Shown here in pieces: positions 1 to 8,184 of a DNA stretch of 64,000 nucleotides. A model generated the notes under the pieces. That model had not been told where the DNA came from and did not search any database. It saw nothing but the letters and a program-made list of their open reading frames with translations. Made by a program: the position numbers and the translations under genes. Source of the DNA: Halobellus sp. Atlit-31R (GTDB lineage Archaea; Halobacteriota; Halobacteria; Halobacteriales; Haloferacaceae). Position 1 is the stretch's first letter. The number at the start of each line of letters is the position of its first letter. The DNA is taken from NCBI GenBank assembly GCA_003665935.1, contig QPLR01000002.1:496001-560000 (forward strand). Reading direction: 5' to 3'.

Positions 1-559
1 TGATCTCGGGGATCACCTCACCGTCCCCGTCGTAGACGCCCGGGACGGTCGAGCAGAGCCCGACGCGGTCGGCGTCGAGACCGCCCGCGAGCCTGGTGAC
101 CAGTTCGTCGCCGCTGATGATCGTCGCCCCCGCTCCCGCGTGCGCGATGACGTCGCCGTGGAGCACGGGGACGAACCCCTCCTCGAGCATCGTCGCCGTC
201 GAGTCGAGCGGGAACGACAGCGCCGCCTCGGCGTCGCGCGCGCCGACGGAGAACGGGCGGACGGGGAGCGCCGGGACACCGGCGGCCTGGAGCCGCCGGA
301 CGACCTCGTCGTTCAGCCGGCGCATCGCGTCGTGGATCGCCCACACGCCGGCGGCGTCGTGGCTCCCCTCGGTGCGGGTGACGCCGTGGGTCTCGGCCTG
401 GTGGTGCCCGAAGCTTCCACCGCCGTGGACGAGCGCCAACCGAGGCACGTCCGCCGCGGCGATGTCTGCGACGACGGCGTCGAGCGCGTCGTCGTCGACG
501 GTCTCGGGCGTCTCCTTGTCGGTGACGACGCTCCCGCCGAGTTTGAGGACGACCGTCAC
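1..559 (-). CDS. ipk: Isopentenyl phosphate kinase, C-terminus cut by the window edge
   Basis: Phosphorylates isopentenyl phosphate to isopentenyl diphosphate, the last step of the archaeal mevalonate pathway that feeds ether-lipid synthesis. The frame opens with a GTG at 559-557 and reads VTVVLKLGGSVVTDK, the amino-acid-kinase glycine loop. About 40 residues on comes HGGGSFGHHQAETHG, which contains the conserved His of archaeal IPKs. The frame stays open to base 1, so about 186 codons are visible of a family that is usually about 245-260 residues. The start lies 2 nt after the mevalonate kinase stop, so the two are almost certainly co-transcribed and translationally coupled. No other good start fits the conserved N-terminus. 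Identification is firm; only the 3' end is missing. Confidence 0.93.
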   Translation of the reverse strand, partial: MTVVLKLGGSVVTDKETPETVDDDALDAVVADIAAADVPRLALVHGGGSFGHHQAETHGVTRTEGSHDAAGVWAIHDAMRRLNDEVVRRLQAAGVPALPVRPFSVGARDAEAALSFPLDSTATMLEEGFVPVLHGDVIAHAGAGATIISGDELVTRLAGGLDADRVGLCSTVPGVYDGDGEVIPEI

Positions 560-561
560 AG

Positions 562-1623
562 TCACTCGGCCTCCGTGTTCGTCGATCCGGCCGGAGTCGC
601 GTCGGTTCCGGACGCCTCGACGCGGACGCCCTCGCGGTCCAACTCGGCTCGGAACGCGTCGCGGCACTCGGCCGTGTAGCGCAGCGCCGTCCGCGTCTCC
701 GGCGTCTCGTCGAGCGCGACGATACAGCCGCCGCCGCCCGCGCCGGTGAGTTTCGCCCCGTGCGCACCGGCGTCGCGGGCGGCCCAGACCATATTGTCCA
801 GCGTCCGCGAGGAGACGCCGAGCGCCTCCAGCAGCCCGTGATCGAAGTCCATCAGCCGGCCGAGTTCGACGAGCAGGTCGTCCGTCGGCTCGGCGTCCGG
901 ATCGGCGTCGGCGAGCAGCGACTCGCCCGCGCGGACGATGTCGCCGATGCTCTCGACGGTGTCGGCTGCGAAGTCGTACTCTTCTCGCAGGCTGCGGACG
1001 CCCGCGACGAGTTCGCCCGTGTCGCCCGCGCCGCCGTCGAAGCCGACCACGAACGGGAGGTTCGGCGCGTCGATCCGGCGGCAGTCGTCGCCCTCGACGC
1101 GCACCGCGCCGCCCATCGCCGAGCAGAACGTGTCCGCGCGCGAAGCTTGGCCGTCCTGTACGTCGAACTCCGCGCGGTAGGCGTGCTCGGCGAGCGACTC
1201 GGGGTCGAGTTCGACGCCGAGTTCCCGGGTCGCGGCGTCGATGCCGGCGACGACGACGGCGGCCGAGGAGCCGAGGCCCGCACCGAGCGGGATCTCGCTC
1301 TCGACGGTGATATCGAAGCCGGCGTCGGGCGCGTCAGCCGCGTCGCGGGCCTGCTCGACGGCGGCGTCGATGTAGCCCACGGCGGCGTCGACGAGCCCCT
1401 CCGGGACGTCGACGTCCGGCCGGTAGTCGGTGTCGCCGGCGTACTCGACGGTGAAGCCGTCTAGGCTCAGATCCCGCGCCTCGACTCGGATGTGGTCGTC
1501 CGTGCGGGCGTCGACGGTGACCGTGGCCCGCCGCTCGATCGCGCAGGGGACCGCCGGTTCGCCGTAGACGACCGCGTGCTCCCCGAAGAGATACACCTTC
1601 CCGGGGGCGCTTGAGACGGTCAT
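562..1623 (-). CDS. mvk: Mevalonate kinase
   Basis: ATP-dependent phosphorylation of mevalonate in isoprenoid-lipid synthesis. It is a 353-residue GHMP-superfamily kinase. The N-terminus PGKVYLFGEHAVVYGEPAV is the mevalonate kinase signature. The ATP-binding glycine loop PLGAGLGSSAAV is at about residues 112-123, and the C-terminal GHMP motif LTGAGGGGC is near residue 290. Length and motif order are normal for archaea. It starts at ATG 1623 and is followed after 2 nt by the IPK gene, so it is the first gene of a two-gene or longer lipid operon. Other isoprenoid genes (idsA with rnj and gltX) lie 42 kb away in this window. Confidence 0.96.
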   Translation of the reverse strand: MTVSSAPGKVYLFGEHAVVYGEPAVPCAIERRATVTVDARTDDHIRVEARDLSLDGFTVEYAGDTDYRPDVDVPEGLVDAAVGYIDAAVEQARDAADAPDAGFDITVESEIPLGAGLGSSAAVVVAGIDAATRELGVELDPESLAEHAYRAEFDVQDGQASRADTFCSAMGGAVRVEGDDCRRIDAPNLPFVVGFDGGAGDTGELVAGVRSLREEYDFAADTVESIGDIVRAGESLLADADPDAEPTDDLLVELGRLMDFDHGLLEALGVSSRTLDNMVWAARDAGAHGAKLTGAGGGGCIVALDETPETRTALRYTAECRDAFRAELDREGVRVEASGTDATPAGSTNTEAE

Positions 1624-1745
1624 ACGCGAGGAATGCCGTGGGTCCCGCTTAAGCTATCCGACCGGGAGCGGGCGACGGCTCCGCAGCGGTAGCGGATCCA
1701 AAAGCAGTATGAGATCCGACAGCGGGCGCGGAGCCGGCGGGCCGG

Positions 1746-2045
1746 CTACTCTTCGACGAAGTCGTCGAGTTCGGTCTCGTCGCCGTCTCCGCGGAGGTAC
1801 TTCGCTGCGGCGGCGAGCGCGACGAGGAGCACGACTGCGACCACGGCACCGAGCACGCGGCCGCCGGACGTCGAGCACGGTCCGCTGTCTGGCGTCTCGG
1901 CCGGCTCCCCGGTGGCGTCGCTGTCGGTCTCGGAGTCGCTCGCTCCGTCGCCGCGTTCGCCGATCGCGGGCGCGGTGTTCGTCGCCTCGAAGTCGATTCC
2001 GTCGTGCAGATGGATCTCGAAGAGCGTGAACGATTTCTCTGTCAT
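1746..2045 (-). CDS. Small haloarchaeal single-pass membrane protein
   Basis: A 99-residue protein of unknown function. It begins MTEKSFTLFEIHLHDGIDF, continues through an acidic Ser/Asp/Glu/Pro-rich stretch (residues 30-62), and has one hydrophobic helix (about 64-82, GAVVAVVLLVALAAAAKYL). The tail is strongly acidic and ends DDFVEE. The likely topology is a large acidic outside or inside domain, one transmembrane helix and a short tail. The open frame continues upstream as antisense to the M42 peptidase, but the first sensible start is ATG 2045, just after an AT-richer stretch with aatcataacc. It is divergent from the peptidase gene, with about 105 nt between the two starts. No function is assigned. 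Confidence 0.7.
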   Translation of the reverse strand: MTEKSFTLFEIHLHDGIDFEATNTAPAIGERGDGASDSETDSDATGEPAETPDSGPCSTSGGRVLGAVVAVVLLVALAAAAKYLRGDGDETELDDFVEE

Positions 2046-2150
2046 CTCACGTTTCGATACGCCGACACGAATCATAACCGTTGTGGAGGCAGACGCGCGA
2101 GCGACGCCGAGAGCCGGTGGTTTCAGGTGCCGGGGCGTCCGAGCGGGGGT

Positions 2151-3209
2151 ATGGACGACGACAGACGCGCGTTTCTGACGGATCTCCTGTCGACGCCGAG
2201 CCCCTCCGGGTTCGAGGCAGTCGGCCAGCGGGTGTGGCTCGACTACGTACGCCAGTTCGCCGACGACGTCTGGACCGACGACTACGGCAACGCCGTCGCG
2301 GTCCACGAGGGCGGCTCGGACGTCTCGATCGCGTTCACCGGCCACGCCGACGAGATCGGCTACATCGTCCGCAACATCACCGACGACGGCTTCCTCCGGA
2401 TCGGTGCGATCGGCGGCGCGGATCGCACGGTCTCGAAGGGCCAGCACGTGACCGTCCACGCGGAGACGCCCGTCGCCGGCGTGATCGGACAGACGGCGAT
2501 CCACCTGCGCGACTACGAGGGCGAGGAGTACGACGACATCGACGAGCAGTTCGTCGACGTCGGTGCCGACGACGGGGACGAGGCCCACGAGCTCGTCGAG
2601 GTCGGGGATCCGGTGACCGTCGAGACGCGCGTCCGCCCGCTGCACGGCACGCGACTCGCCGCCCGCGGGATGGACAATCGCGTCGGAATCTGGGCGGCCG
2701 CGGAGGCGCTCCGCTCCGCCGCCGAATCGGACGTCGACGCGACGGTGTACGCCGTGAGCACCGTCCAAGAGGAGGTCGGCGTTCAGGGCGCGAAGATGGT
2801 CGGCTTCGATCTCGATCCCGACGCGGCGGTCGCCGTCGACGTGACTCACGCGACCGACAACCCCGACATCCCCGGCAAGCGCGCCGGTCCCGTCGAACTC
2901 GGTGCGGGACCGGTCGTCTCCCGCGGCAGCGCGAACCACCCCTCGCTCGTCGACCTCGCTCGTGACGCCGCCGAGGACGCCGACGTCGACGTGCAGCTCC
3001 AGGCGACCGGGACGCGGACGGGGACTGACGCCGACGCGTTCTACACCGCCCGCAGCGGCATCCCCGCACTGAACGTCGGGATCCCGAACCGCTATATGCA
3101 CACGCCCGTCGAGGTCGTCGACACCGAGGACCTCGACGCCGTCGGCGAACTACTCGGGGCGATGGCGGCCGCGGCCGTCGACGCCGCACCGTTCGGACTC
3201 GACCTCTGA
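2151..3209 (+). CDS. M42 family metallo-aminopeptidase
   Basis: A 352-residue cytoplasmic zinc or cobalt aminopeptidase of the M42 family (TET-type, glutamyl-aminopeptidase/endoglucanase-like). Family landmarks are all present: FTGHADEIGYIV (metal-ligand His65), AARGMDNRVGIWAA (bridging Asp), STVQEEVGVQGA (catalytic Glu pair), DVTHATDNP and the C-terminal NRYMHTPVEV (His ligand). M42 enzymes commonly form dodecameric shells that trim peptides released by the proteasome. The frame is open further upstream, but ATG 2151 gives the family N-terminus MDDDRRAFLTDLLSTPSPSGFE. Its closest plus-strand neighbour is L11, over 120 nt downstream with its own promoter. Specificity cannot be read from the sequence. 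Confidence 0.9.
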   Translation: MDDDRRAFLTDLLSTPSPSGFEAVGQRVWLDYVRQFADDVWTDDYGNAVAVHEGGSDVSIAFTGHADEIGYIVRNITDDGFLRIGAIGGADRTVSKGQHVTVHAETPVAGVIGQTAIHLRDYEGEEYDDIDEQFVDVGADDGDEAHELVEVGDPVTVETRVRPLHGTRLAARGMDNRVGIWAAAEALRSAAESDVDATVYAVSTVQEEVGVQGAKMVGFDLDPDAAVAVDVTHATDNPDIPGKRAGPVELGAGPVVSRGSANHPSLVDLARDAAEDADVDVQLQATGTRTGTDADAFYTARSGIPALNVGIPNRYMHTPVEVVDTEDLDAVGELLGAMAAAAVDAAPFGLDL

Positions 3210-3292
3210 GCGCCGGCGGAGCGGCCGGCGCGTCGCCGATCCACCACCCGGAGGACGAGCGGCGTGTCGCACCCTCTCACGCCCGTTCGGGC

Positions 3293-3333
3293 GAAAGAAA
3301 ACCGTTAAAAGTCGCCGCAGGGTGTTGTGAGGT
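3293..3333 (+). promoter_or_regulatory. L11 promoter block, nearly identical to the one at 7675-7715
   Basis: A 41-nt block ending directly at the L11 start codon. It contains a TATA-like TTAAAA at 3305-3310, 29 nt before the ATG, so the mRNA is expected to be leaderless or nearly so. Counted by eye, 33 of 41 positions match the block at 7675-7715 in front of the zinc-finger/aEF-1beta operon, with identical spacing to the start codon. That similarity covers more than a TATA box and suggests a shared promoter or initiator element. Confidence 0.65.
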
Positions 3334-3813
3334 ATGGCTGGAACTATCGAAGTACTCGTTCCCGGCGGGGAGGCGAACCCCGGTCCGCCGCTCGGTCCGG
3401 AACTCGGCCCGACCCCCGTGAACGTGCAGGACGTCGTCCAGCAGATCAACGACGAAACGGCTGCGTTCGACGGGATGGAAGTCCCCGTCACCGTCGAGTA
3501 CGATGACGACGGCTCCTTCTCGATCTCCGTCGGCGTGCCGCCGACGGCCGAACTCGTCAAGGACGAGGCCGGATTCGAGACCGGATCGGGCGAACCCCAG
3601 AAGAACTTCGTCGCCGACCTGTCCGTCGATCAGGTGAAGAAGATCGCAGAGCAGAAGTCCTCGGACCTGCTCTCGTACGACTCGTTCAACGCCGCGAAGG
3701 AGGTCGTCGGGACGTGTACCTCCCTCGGCGTCACGATCGAGGGGAACGATCCGCGCGAGTTCAAACAGCGGATGGAAGACGGCGAGTACGACGACGTCTT
3801 CGCCGACGAGTAG
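3334..3813 (+). CDS. rpl11: Ribosomal protein L11 (uL11)
   Basis: Large-subunit protein of the GTPase-associated centre, 159 residues. The N-terminus reads MAGTIEVLVPGGEANPGPPLGPELGP, the conserved proline-rich L11 start. The C-terminal RNA-binding domain includes VKKIAEQKSSDLLSYD and EVVGTCTSLGVTIEG. The tail is acidic (DDVFADE), as is usual in haloarchaea. It is transcribed apart from L1-L10-L12, from which it is separated by a 369-nt gap holding a second promoter and leader. This matches the transcript arrangement described for the Halobacterium L11/L1/L10/L12 cluster. Confidence 0.98.
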   Translation: MAGTIEVLVPGGEANPGPPLGPELGPTPVNVQDVVQQINDETAAFDGMEVPVTVEYDDDGSFSISVGVPPTAELVKDEAGFETGSGEPQKNFVADLSVDQVKKIAEQKSSDLLSYDSFNAAKEVVGTCTSLGVTIEGNDPREFKQRMEDGEYDDVFADE

Positions 3814-4182
3814 CTCGGTCGCCACCCCGCCGGGATCGGTCACGACGACACCGCGTCGTCGTATCTGCGTCCGTTCCGACGACGGTTTCTCTCTGCTGTT
3901 CGACCGGTCGCGAGCGGCGCGTCCGGCCCACTGCTGCGATTCGTCCGCGCCTCGCCGGCCCCCGAACGAGACCCTCGACACCGCCGCTGCACAGCCGTTC
4001 GCAACCGCCTGTGACCGTGGCGACGATTCCCACGAAACCGCCGTTTCGAGCCCGAAAACGGGCGGTACGTGGGATCTGCTTCGACGGACTTAAGTCCGCC
4101 ATCCACGTTCGATTCGACGAGACAGGCAGACGCCTGTTTCACTGACCCGTAGGAGCAATCCTGCGTACTACGGAGGTGAATA
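3814..4182 (+). other. Intergenic region between L11 and L1
   Basis: There are 369 nt without a convincing gene. The first 260 nt show no clear element. Near the right end a TATA-like cttaag lies at about 4089-4094, followed by a leader of roughly 65 nt with two hairpins and a Shine-Dalgarno sequence in front of L1 (separate entry). Open frames through the gap show no recognisable protein and change composition relative to the flanking genes, so I do not call a gene here. Confidence 0.7.
4119..4178 (+). promoter_or_regulatory. Structured L1 mRNA leader, candidate L1 autoregulatory site
   Basis: Two consecutive hairpins precede L1. Hairpin 1 pairs 4119-4127 with 4132-4140 (9 bp with one G-U, loop AGAC). 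Hairpin 2 pairs 4147-4151 with 4169-4173 and 4152-4154 with 4159-4161. It closes a GCAA tetraloop and leaves an unpaired 3' bulge at 4162-4168. The ribosome binding site GGAGGTG (4172-4178) overlaps the closing strand of hairpin 2. The Halobacterium L1-L10-L12 mRNA is known to carry an untranslated leader resembling the L1 site on 23S rRNA, and archaeal L1 represses its own mRNA. Placing that function here is inference. Confidence 0.55.
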
Positions 4183-4821
4183 ATGGCAGATACGATAGTT
4201 GACGCAGTCTCTCGCGCACTCGACGAGGCACCCCCGCGGAACTTCCGTGAGACGGTAGACCTCGCCGTGAATCTGCGCGATCTCGACCTTAACGACCCGT
4301 CGAAACGTGTCGACGAGTCTGTGGTTCTGCCCAGCGGCACGGGCCAAGAAACACAGATCGTCGTCTTCGCGAGCGGTGAAACCGCGCTCCGAGCCGAGGA
4401 GGCCGCCGACCAGGTACTGGACGGCGACGCCCTCGAGGAGCTCGGAGACGACACCGACGCGGCAAAAGATCTCGCCGACGAGACCGACTTCTTCGTGGCC
4501 GAAGCCAGCATGATGCAGGACATCGGCCGCTTCCTGGGGACGGTTCTCGGTCCGCGCGGGAAGATGCCGACGCCGCTTCAGCCGGACGACGACGTCGTCG
4601 AGACAGTGAATCGAATGAAGAACACGGTGCAGCTCCGCTCCCGCGATCGCCGGACCTTCCACACCCGCGTGGGTGCACAGGATATGGACTCCGAGGAGAT
4701 CGCGGACAACATCGACGTCATCATCCGTCGTCTGGAGGCGGACCTCGAGAAGGGTCCCCTCAACATCGATTCGATGTACGTGAAGACGACGATGGGGCCG
4801 TCGGTGGAGGTCCCCGCATGA
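4183..4821 (+). CDS. rpl1: Ribosomal protein L1 (uL1)
   Basis: L1-stalk protein of the large subunit and, in archaea, a translational autorepressor. It has 212 residues, the usual archaeal length. The recognition core is [16 protein letters not shown] at about residues 123-138, followed by [18 protein letters not shown]; the C-terminus reads [11 protein letters not shown]. The start ATG 4183 follows an unusually strong GGAGGTG site, unlike the leaderless genes around it. Its stop overlaps the L10 start by 4 nt (ATGA), so the two are translationally coupled. The leader hairpins upstream fit feedback control of the three-gene operon by L1. Confidence 0.98.
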   Translation: MADTIVDAVSRALDEAPPRNFRETVDLAVNLRDLDLNDPSKRVDESVVLPSGTGQETQIVVFASGETALRAEEAADQVLDGDALEELGDDTDAAKDLADETDFFVAEASMMQDIGRFLGTVLGPRGKMPTPLQPDDDVVETVNRMKNTVQLRSRDRRTFHTRVGAQDMDSEEIADNIDVIIRRLEADLEKGPLNIDSMYVKTTMGPSVEVPA

Positions 4822-5870
4822 GCGACAGCGCGTCCGCCCGCCAGACGGAGACGATCCCCGAGTGGAAGCGCGAGGAGGTCGACGAACTTGTCGCGTTCCT
4901 CGATCGCTACCAGTCGGTCGGCGTCGTCGACGTCACGGGCATCCCGAGTCGCCAGCTCCAGAGTATGCGACGCGACCTGCACGGCAGCGCGGAGCTGCGG
5001 ATGAGTCGGAACACGCTCGTCGTTCGCGCGCTCGAAGACGTCAACGAGGGACTCGAGGACCTCGTCGAGTACGTCGCAGGGCAGGTGGCGCTCGTCGGCA
5101 CCAACGACAACCCGTTCGGGCTCTACAAGCAGCTCGAAGCCTCGAAGACGCCCGCACCGATCAGTGCCGGCGAAGTCGCGCCCAACGAGATCGTCATCCC
5201 CGAGGGTGACACGGGCGTCGACCCCGGCCCGTTCGTCGGCGAACTGCAGCAGGTCGGCGCATCCGCACGGATTATGGAGGGCTCGATCCAGGTCACCGAG
5301 GACTCGAAGGTCCTCGACGCCGGTGAGGAGGTCTCCGCCGACCTCGAAGGCGTGCTCTCCGAGCTCGGCATCGAGCCGAAGGAGGTCGGTCTCGACCTCC
5401 GTGGCGTCTTCTCCGAAGGCGTCCTCTTCGAGCCGGACGAGCTCGCGATCGACGTCGACGAGTACCGCGCGGACATCCAGTCCGCCGCGGCGGGCGCTCG
5501 GAACCTCGCGGTCAACGCTGCGATCCCGACCGCACAGTCCACGCCGACGCTGCTCGCGAACGCCGCTGGCGACGCGAAGGCCCTCGGGCTCTTCGCCGCC
5601 ATCGAGGACCCCGACGTGCTGCCTGACCTCGTCGCGAAAGCCGACGCGCAGGTCCGCACGCTCGCGAGCCAGATCGACGACGACGAGGCGCTCCCGGAGG
5701 AACTCCGGGGGGTCGAGGCGCCCGCGCCGGCTGCCGAGGCGGCGGCCGACGCGGACGAGGAAGAGGAATCGGCCGACGAAGACACTGACGAACAAGACGC
5801 CGACGCCGACGACACCGACGACGACGATGACGACGACGGTGCCGAAGGCCTCGGCGCGATGTTCGGATAA
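4818..5870 (+). CDS. rpl10: Ribosomal protein L10 (P0, uL10)
   Basis: Base of the ribosomal stalk. It binds 23S rRNA and L11 through its N-terminal domain and carries several L12 dimers on C-terminal helices. It has 350 residues. The N-terminal block ([18 protein letters not shown], then [18 protein letters not shown]) is the L10/P0 rRNA-binding domain. An archaeal P0 insertion domain follows at about residues 110-190. The last 45 residues are almost entirely Asp/Glu and end in EGLGAMFG, the stalk signature shared with L12 that contacts translation factors. It overlaps L1 by 4 nt, and L12 follows 18 nt after its stop. Confidence 0.98.
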   Translation: MSDSASARQTETIPEWKREEVDELVAFLDRYQSVGVVDVTGIPSRQLQSMRRDLHGSAELRMSRNTLVVRALEDVNEGLEDLVEYVAGQVALVGTNDNPFGLYKQLEASKTPAPISAGEVAPNEIVIPEGDTGVDPGPFVGELQQVGASARIMEGSIQVTEDSKVLDAGEEVSADLEGVLSELGIEPKEVGLDLRGVFSEGVLFEPDELAIDVDEYRADIQSAAAGARNLAVNAAIPTAQSTPTLLANAAGDAKALGLFAAIEDPDVLPDLVAKADAQVRTLASQIDDDEALPEELRGVEAPAPAAEAAADADEEEESADEDTDEQDADADDTDDDDDDDGAEGLGAMFG

Positions 5871-5888
5871 CACACGAGGTACACGACA

Positions 5889-6224
5889 ATGGAATACGTT
5901 TACGCAGCTCTCATCCTGAACGAATCGGACGAAGAGATCAACGAAGACAACGTCACCGCGGTCCTCGAGGCCGCCGGCGTCGACGTCGAAGAGTCCCGCG
6001 TGAAGGCGCTCGTCGCCGCGCTCGAGGACGTCGACATCGAGGAGGCCGTCGAGACGGCCGCCGCCGCTCCCGCACCCGCTGCGGGCGGCGCTGCGGGCGA
6101 ACCCGCGGCCGCCGACGACGACGAGGAAGCCGAAGAAGCCGAAGAGGAAGCCGAGGAAGAAGAAGCCGAAGAAGAAGAGGACGACGAGGCCTCCGGCGAG
6201 GGTCTCGGCAACCTCTTCGGCTAA
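5889..6224 (+). CDS. rpl12: Ribosomal stalk protein L12 (P1)
   Basis: A 111-residue acidic stalk protein. It dimerises through its N-terminal helical domain ([20 protein letters not shown]), binds L10, and recruits elongation-factor GTPases through its C-terminal tail. An Ala/Pro hinge (about residues 58-72) leads to an Asp/Glu-rich segment and the terminal EGLGNLFG, matching the tail of L10. The start follows an AGGT-containing spacer 18 nt after L10, so it is the last gene of the L1-L10-L12 operon. A short T-rich tract follows at 6295-6302. Confidence 0.98.
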   Translation: MEYVYAALILNESDEEINEDNVTAVLEAAGVDVEESRVKALVAALEDVDIEEAVETAAAAPAPAAGGAAGEPAAADDDEEAEEAEEEAEEEEAEEEEDDEASGEGLGNLFG

Positions 6225-6290
6225 TTCCGGACTTCCAGAGTCGACGCCACCAACGGACCGATCCGGACGTCGCGCCGACTCGCCTTCCGA

Positions 6291-6302
6291 TCTGATTTCT
6301 TT
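6291..6302 (+). terminator. Weak T-rich terminator after L12
   Basis: A short pyrimidine stretch, gatttcttt, about 70 nt after the L12 stop. Archaeal termination generally needs only a T-rich stretch, and this is the only one before the next gene. There is no strong hairpin, so the call is tentative. Confidence 0.35.
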
Positions 6303-6368
6303 CGACGCTACCGCCGAGCGACGGCCCCCGCGAACGTTCAAGTACGATGCCGGTCCCACTCCGTCGCG

Positions 6369-7646
6369 ATGGCGGCCCCAGCGACGATCCTCGCGTACGC
6401 GTGTGTCGGCGCGGGACTCGGGACGATCACCGGCCTGATTCCGGGACTGCACGTCAACAGCCTCGCGTTCGTCCTCGTCGGAGTCGCCCCTCGCGTCGAC
6501 GGGCCGCCGGCCGCCGTCGGCGCGGCGATCCTCGCGGCGGGGGTGGTGCACACGTTTCTCTCGATCGTCCCGGGGCTCGTCCTCGGCGTCCCGGACGCGG
6601 CGACCGCGCCGGGGGCGCTTCCGGGGCACCGCCTCGTGCTCGCGGGTCGCGGCCGGGAGGCGATCCGGCTCTCGGCGCTCGGCAGTGCGATCGCACTCGT
6701 CGTCGCCGTCGGGCTCGCAATTCCGCTCTCGCGGGTCGTCAGCGCCGTCCGCGAACCGTTGCTCGCCGCGTTGCCGGCGTTACTGGTCGCCGTCGCCGCG
6801 CTGCTCGTCCTCGCCGAGCCGACGCGCCGGGGCCGGCTCGGCGGCGTCCTCTGTCTCGGCGTTGCGACGGCGCTCGGGGTCTTGACCCTCGATCTGGCCG
6901 CGACCGGGCCGCTGTCGCCCGACGGGTCGGCGTCGGTTCTCGCCCCGATCTTCGGGGGACTGTTCGGTGCGCCGGTGCTGCTCGACGCGCTCGACGCGCG
7001 CGGGGCGATCCCCCCACAAGAGGGCCGGACACTGGGGCTGTCACCGCTCGGCGCGCTCCGGGCCGGGCTGGCCGGCGTCGGCGGCGGGGCGCTCGTCGGC
7101 TACCTCCCCGGCGTCTCCGCGGGGGTAGCAGCTGTTCTCGCGCTCGGTGGGGCCGGCGGCAGCGGGCCGGCGGGTCGCGGCGCGGATCGGGCGTACGTCG
7201 TCGCCACCAGCGGAGCCGACACGGCGACGGCCGTCTTCGCCGTCGCCTCGCTGGCGGTGCTCGGCGCGCCACGGAGCGGTGTCACCGTCGCGCTACTGAG
7301 TCTGGGCTCCGATGCCGGTACCGCGGGGCCGGGGGCGGCCGCCGCTGCCGGGGTCCCGCTGGGTCTCACAGAGCTGTTCGCCGTGATCGCGTTCGCTTCG
7401 GGACTCGGCGTCGTAGCGCTCGTCACCGTCGGGGACCGCTATCTGCGCCTGATCCGTGCGCTGCCGCGGCGTCCGGTCGTCGCGGGCGTGCTCGGACTCC
7501 TGGTCGTGCTCGCGCTCGGCTTCGGCGGCGTTCTCGGTGGCGCGGTGTTCTGCCTCGCCTCGCTCGTCGGGCTGTTGCCGCCCCGAGTCGGCGCGCGCCG
7601 CGTCCACCTGATGGGCGTCCTCTTCGGTCCGATCGCGTTGGCCTGA
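6369..7646 (+). CDS. DUF112/TctA-type multi-pass membrane protein
   Basis: A 425-residue integral membrane protein with roughly 10-11 hydrophobic helices. The N-terminus has GLGTITGLIPGLHVNSLAF, the glycine-rich TctA/DUF112 signature of the tripartite tricarboxylate transporter large permease. A second similar motif, GGGALVGYLPGVSAGVAAV, occurs near residue 240, consistent with the inverted-repeat fold of the family. The archaeal DUF112 branch has no linked TctB or TctC subunit, and none is seen here, so the substrate is unknown. The start ATG 6369 precedes the first membrane motif; an ATG at 6347 is in another frame. It is the only gene between the L12 and zinc-finger operons. Confidence 0.8.
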   Translation: MAAPATILAYACVGAGLGTITGLIPGLHVNSLAFVLVGVAPRVDGPPAAVGAAILAAGVVHTFLSIVPGLVLGVPDAATAPGALPGHRLVLAGRGREAIRLSALGSAIALVVAVGLAIPLSRVVSAVREPLLAALPALLVAVAALLVLAEPTRRGRLGGVLCLGVATALGVLTLDLAATGPLSPDGSASVLAPIFGGLFGAPVLLDALDARGAIPPQEGRTLGLSPLGALRAGLAGVGGGALVGYLPGVSAGVAAVLALGGAGGSGPAGRGADRAYVVATSGADTATAVFAVASLAVLGAPRSGVTVALLSLGSDAGTAGPGAAAAAGVPLGLTELFAVIAFASGLGVVALVTVGDRYLRLIRALPRRPVVAGVLGLLVVLALGFGGVLGGAVFCLASLVGLLPPRVGARRVHLMGVLFGPIALA

Positions 7647-7674
7647 CGTCGTGACAGGGCCGCCGAACCAGCGG

Positions 7675-7715
7675 GAAAGACAACCGTTAAAAGTCGCGGC
7701 CGGGTGCTGTAGTAT
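7675..7715 (+). promoter_or_regulatory. Promoter block of the zinc-finger/aEF-1beta operon, twin of the L11 promoter
   Basis: A TATA-like TTAAAA lies at 7687-7692, 29 nt before the ATG, the same spacing as at L11. Aligned without gaps back from the start codons, 33 of 41 positions agree with 3293-3333. The conserved core runs from the gaaag at the 5' end through ACCGTTAAAAGTCGC and a GGGTG-TGT just before the start. Confidence 0.65.
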
Positions 7716-7895
7716 ATGAGCCAGTCCGAACAGCGACACGCCCGGCAGTGTGTGTCCTGTGGCATCAACATCTCCGGCATGAGCGCAGCGACGTTCAACT
7801 GTCCGGACTGTGGCCACGAGATCTCGCGCTGTGCGAAGTGCCGAAAGCAGAGCAACCTCTACGAGTGCCCCGACTGCGGGTTTATGGGACCCTGA
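7716..7895 (+). CDS. 59-aa double zinc-finger micro-protein (HVO_2753-like)
   Basis: A very small cytoplasmic protein of 59 residues with four CxxC knuckles: CVSCG (12-16), CPDCG (29-33), CAKCR (39-43) and CPDCG (51-55). This is enough for two zinc sites. Length and Cys pattern match the haloarchaeal micro-protein HVO_2753 of Haloferax volcanii, which binds two zinc ions and has been linked to swarming and biofilm formation. I make that link from memory of the family. The start ATG 7716 sits 29 nt after the TATA box. The stop is 3 nt from the aEF-1beta start, so the two form an operon, which suggests a translation-linked role. Confidence 0.88.
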   Translation: MSQSEQRHARQCVSCGINISGMSAATFNCPDCGHEISRCAKCRKQSNLYECPDCGFMGP

Positions 7896-7898
7896 ACG

Positions 7899-8165
7899 AT
7901 GGGAAAGGTAGCCGCGAAGATCAAGGTCATGCCGAACAGCCCCGAAATCGACCTCGACGACCTCCAAGAGCAGCTCGAGCAGTCGCTCCCCGAAGGCGCG
8001 AAGATCAACGGCTTCGAGCGCGACGACGTCGCGTTCGGGCTCGTCGCGCTTCTCCCCACCGTCATCGTCCCTGACGACGCCGGCGGGACGGAAGCGGTCG
8101 AGGACGCGTTTATGGACGTCGACGGCGTCGAGAGCGTCTCCGTCGAGAACGTCGGTCGGATCTGA
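7899..8165 (+). CDS. ef1b: Translation elongation factor aEF-1beta
   Basis: Guanine-nucleotide exchange factor for aEF-1alpha. It has 88 residues, the usual archaeal length for the isolated exchange domain. It begins [20 protein letters not shown], with the core [22 protein letters not shown], and ends [15 protein letters not shown], all typical of the archaeal family. It lies 3 nt behind the zinc-finger micro-protein and shares its promoter. Because that promoter is a twin of the L11 promoter, its expression is probably tied to ribosome synthesis. Confidence 0.97.
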   Translation: MGKVAAKIKVMPNSPEIDLDDLQEQLEQSLPEGAKINGFERDDVAFGLVALLPTVIVPDDAGGTEAVEDAFMDVDGVESVSVENVGRI

Positions 8166-8184
8166 GCGCGGTCGACACCTCCGA

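Noticed and set aside
2046..3101. Upstream part of the minus-strand open frame reaching from 1746 to 3101
   Set aside because: Only the last 99 codons (1746-2045) look like a real protein. The rest is antisense to the M42 peptidase and has no natural start context.
4578..6629. A 683-codon open frame on the minus strand opposite L1, L10 and L12
   Set aside because: It is antisense to three certain ribosomal genes. It has no recognisable motif, and its Val/Arg/Gly-rich content follows from the complementary GC-rich codons.
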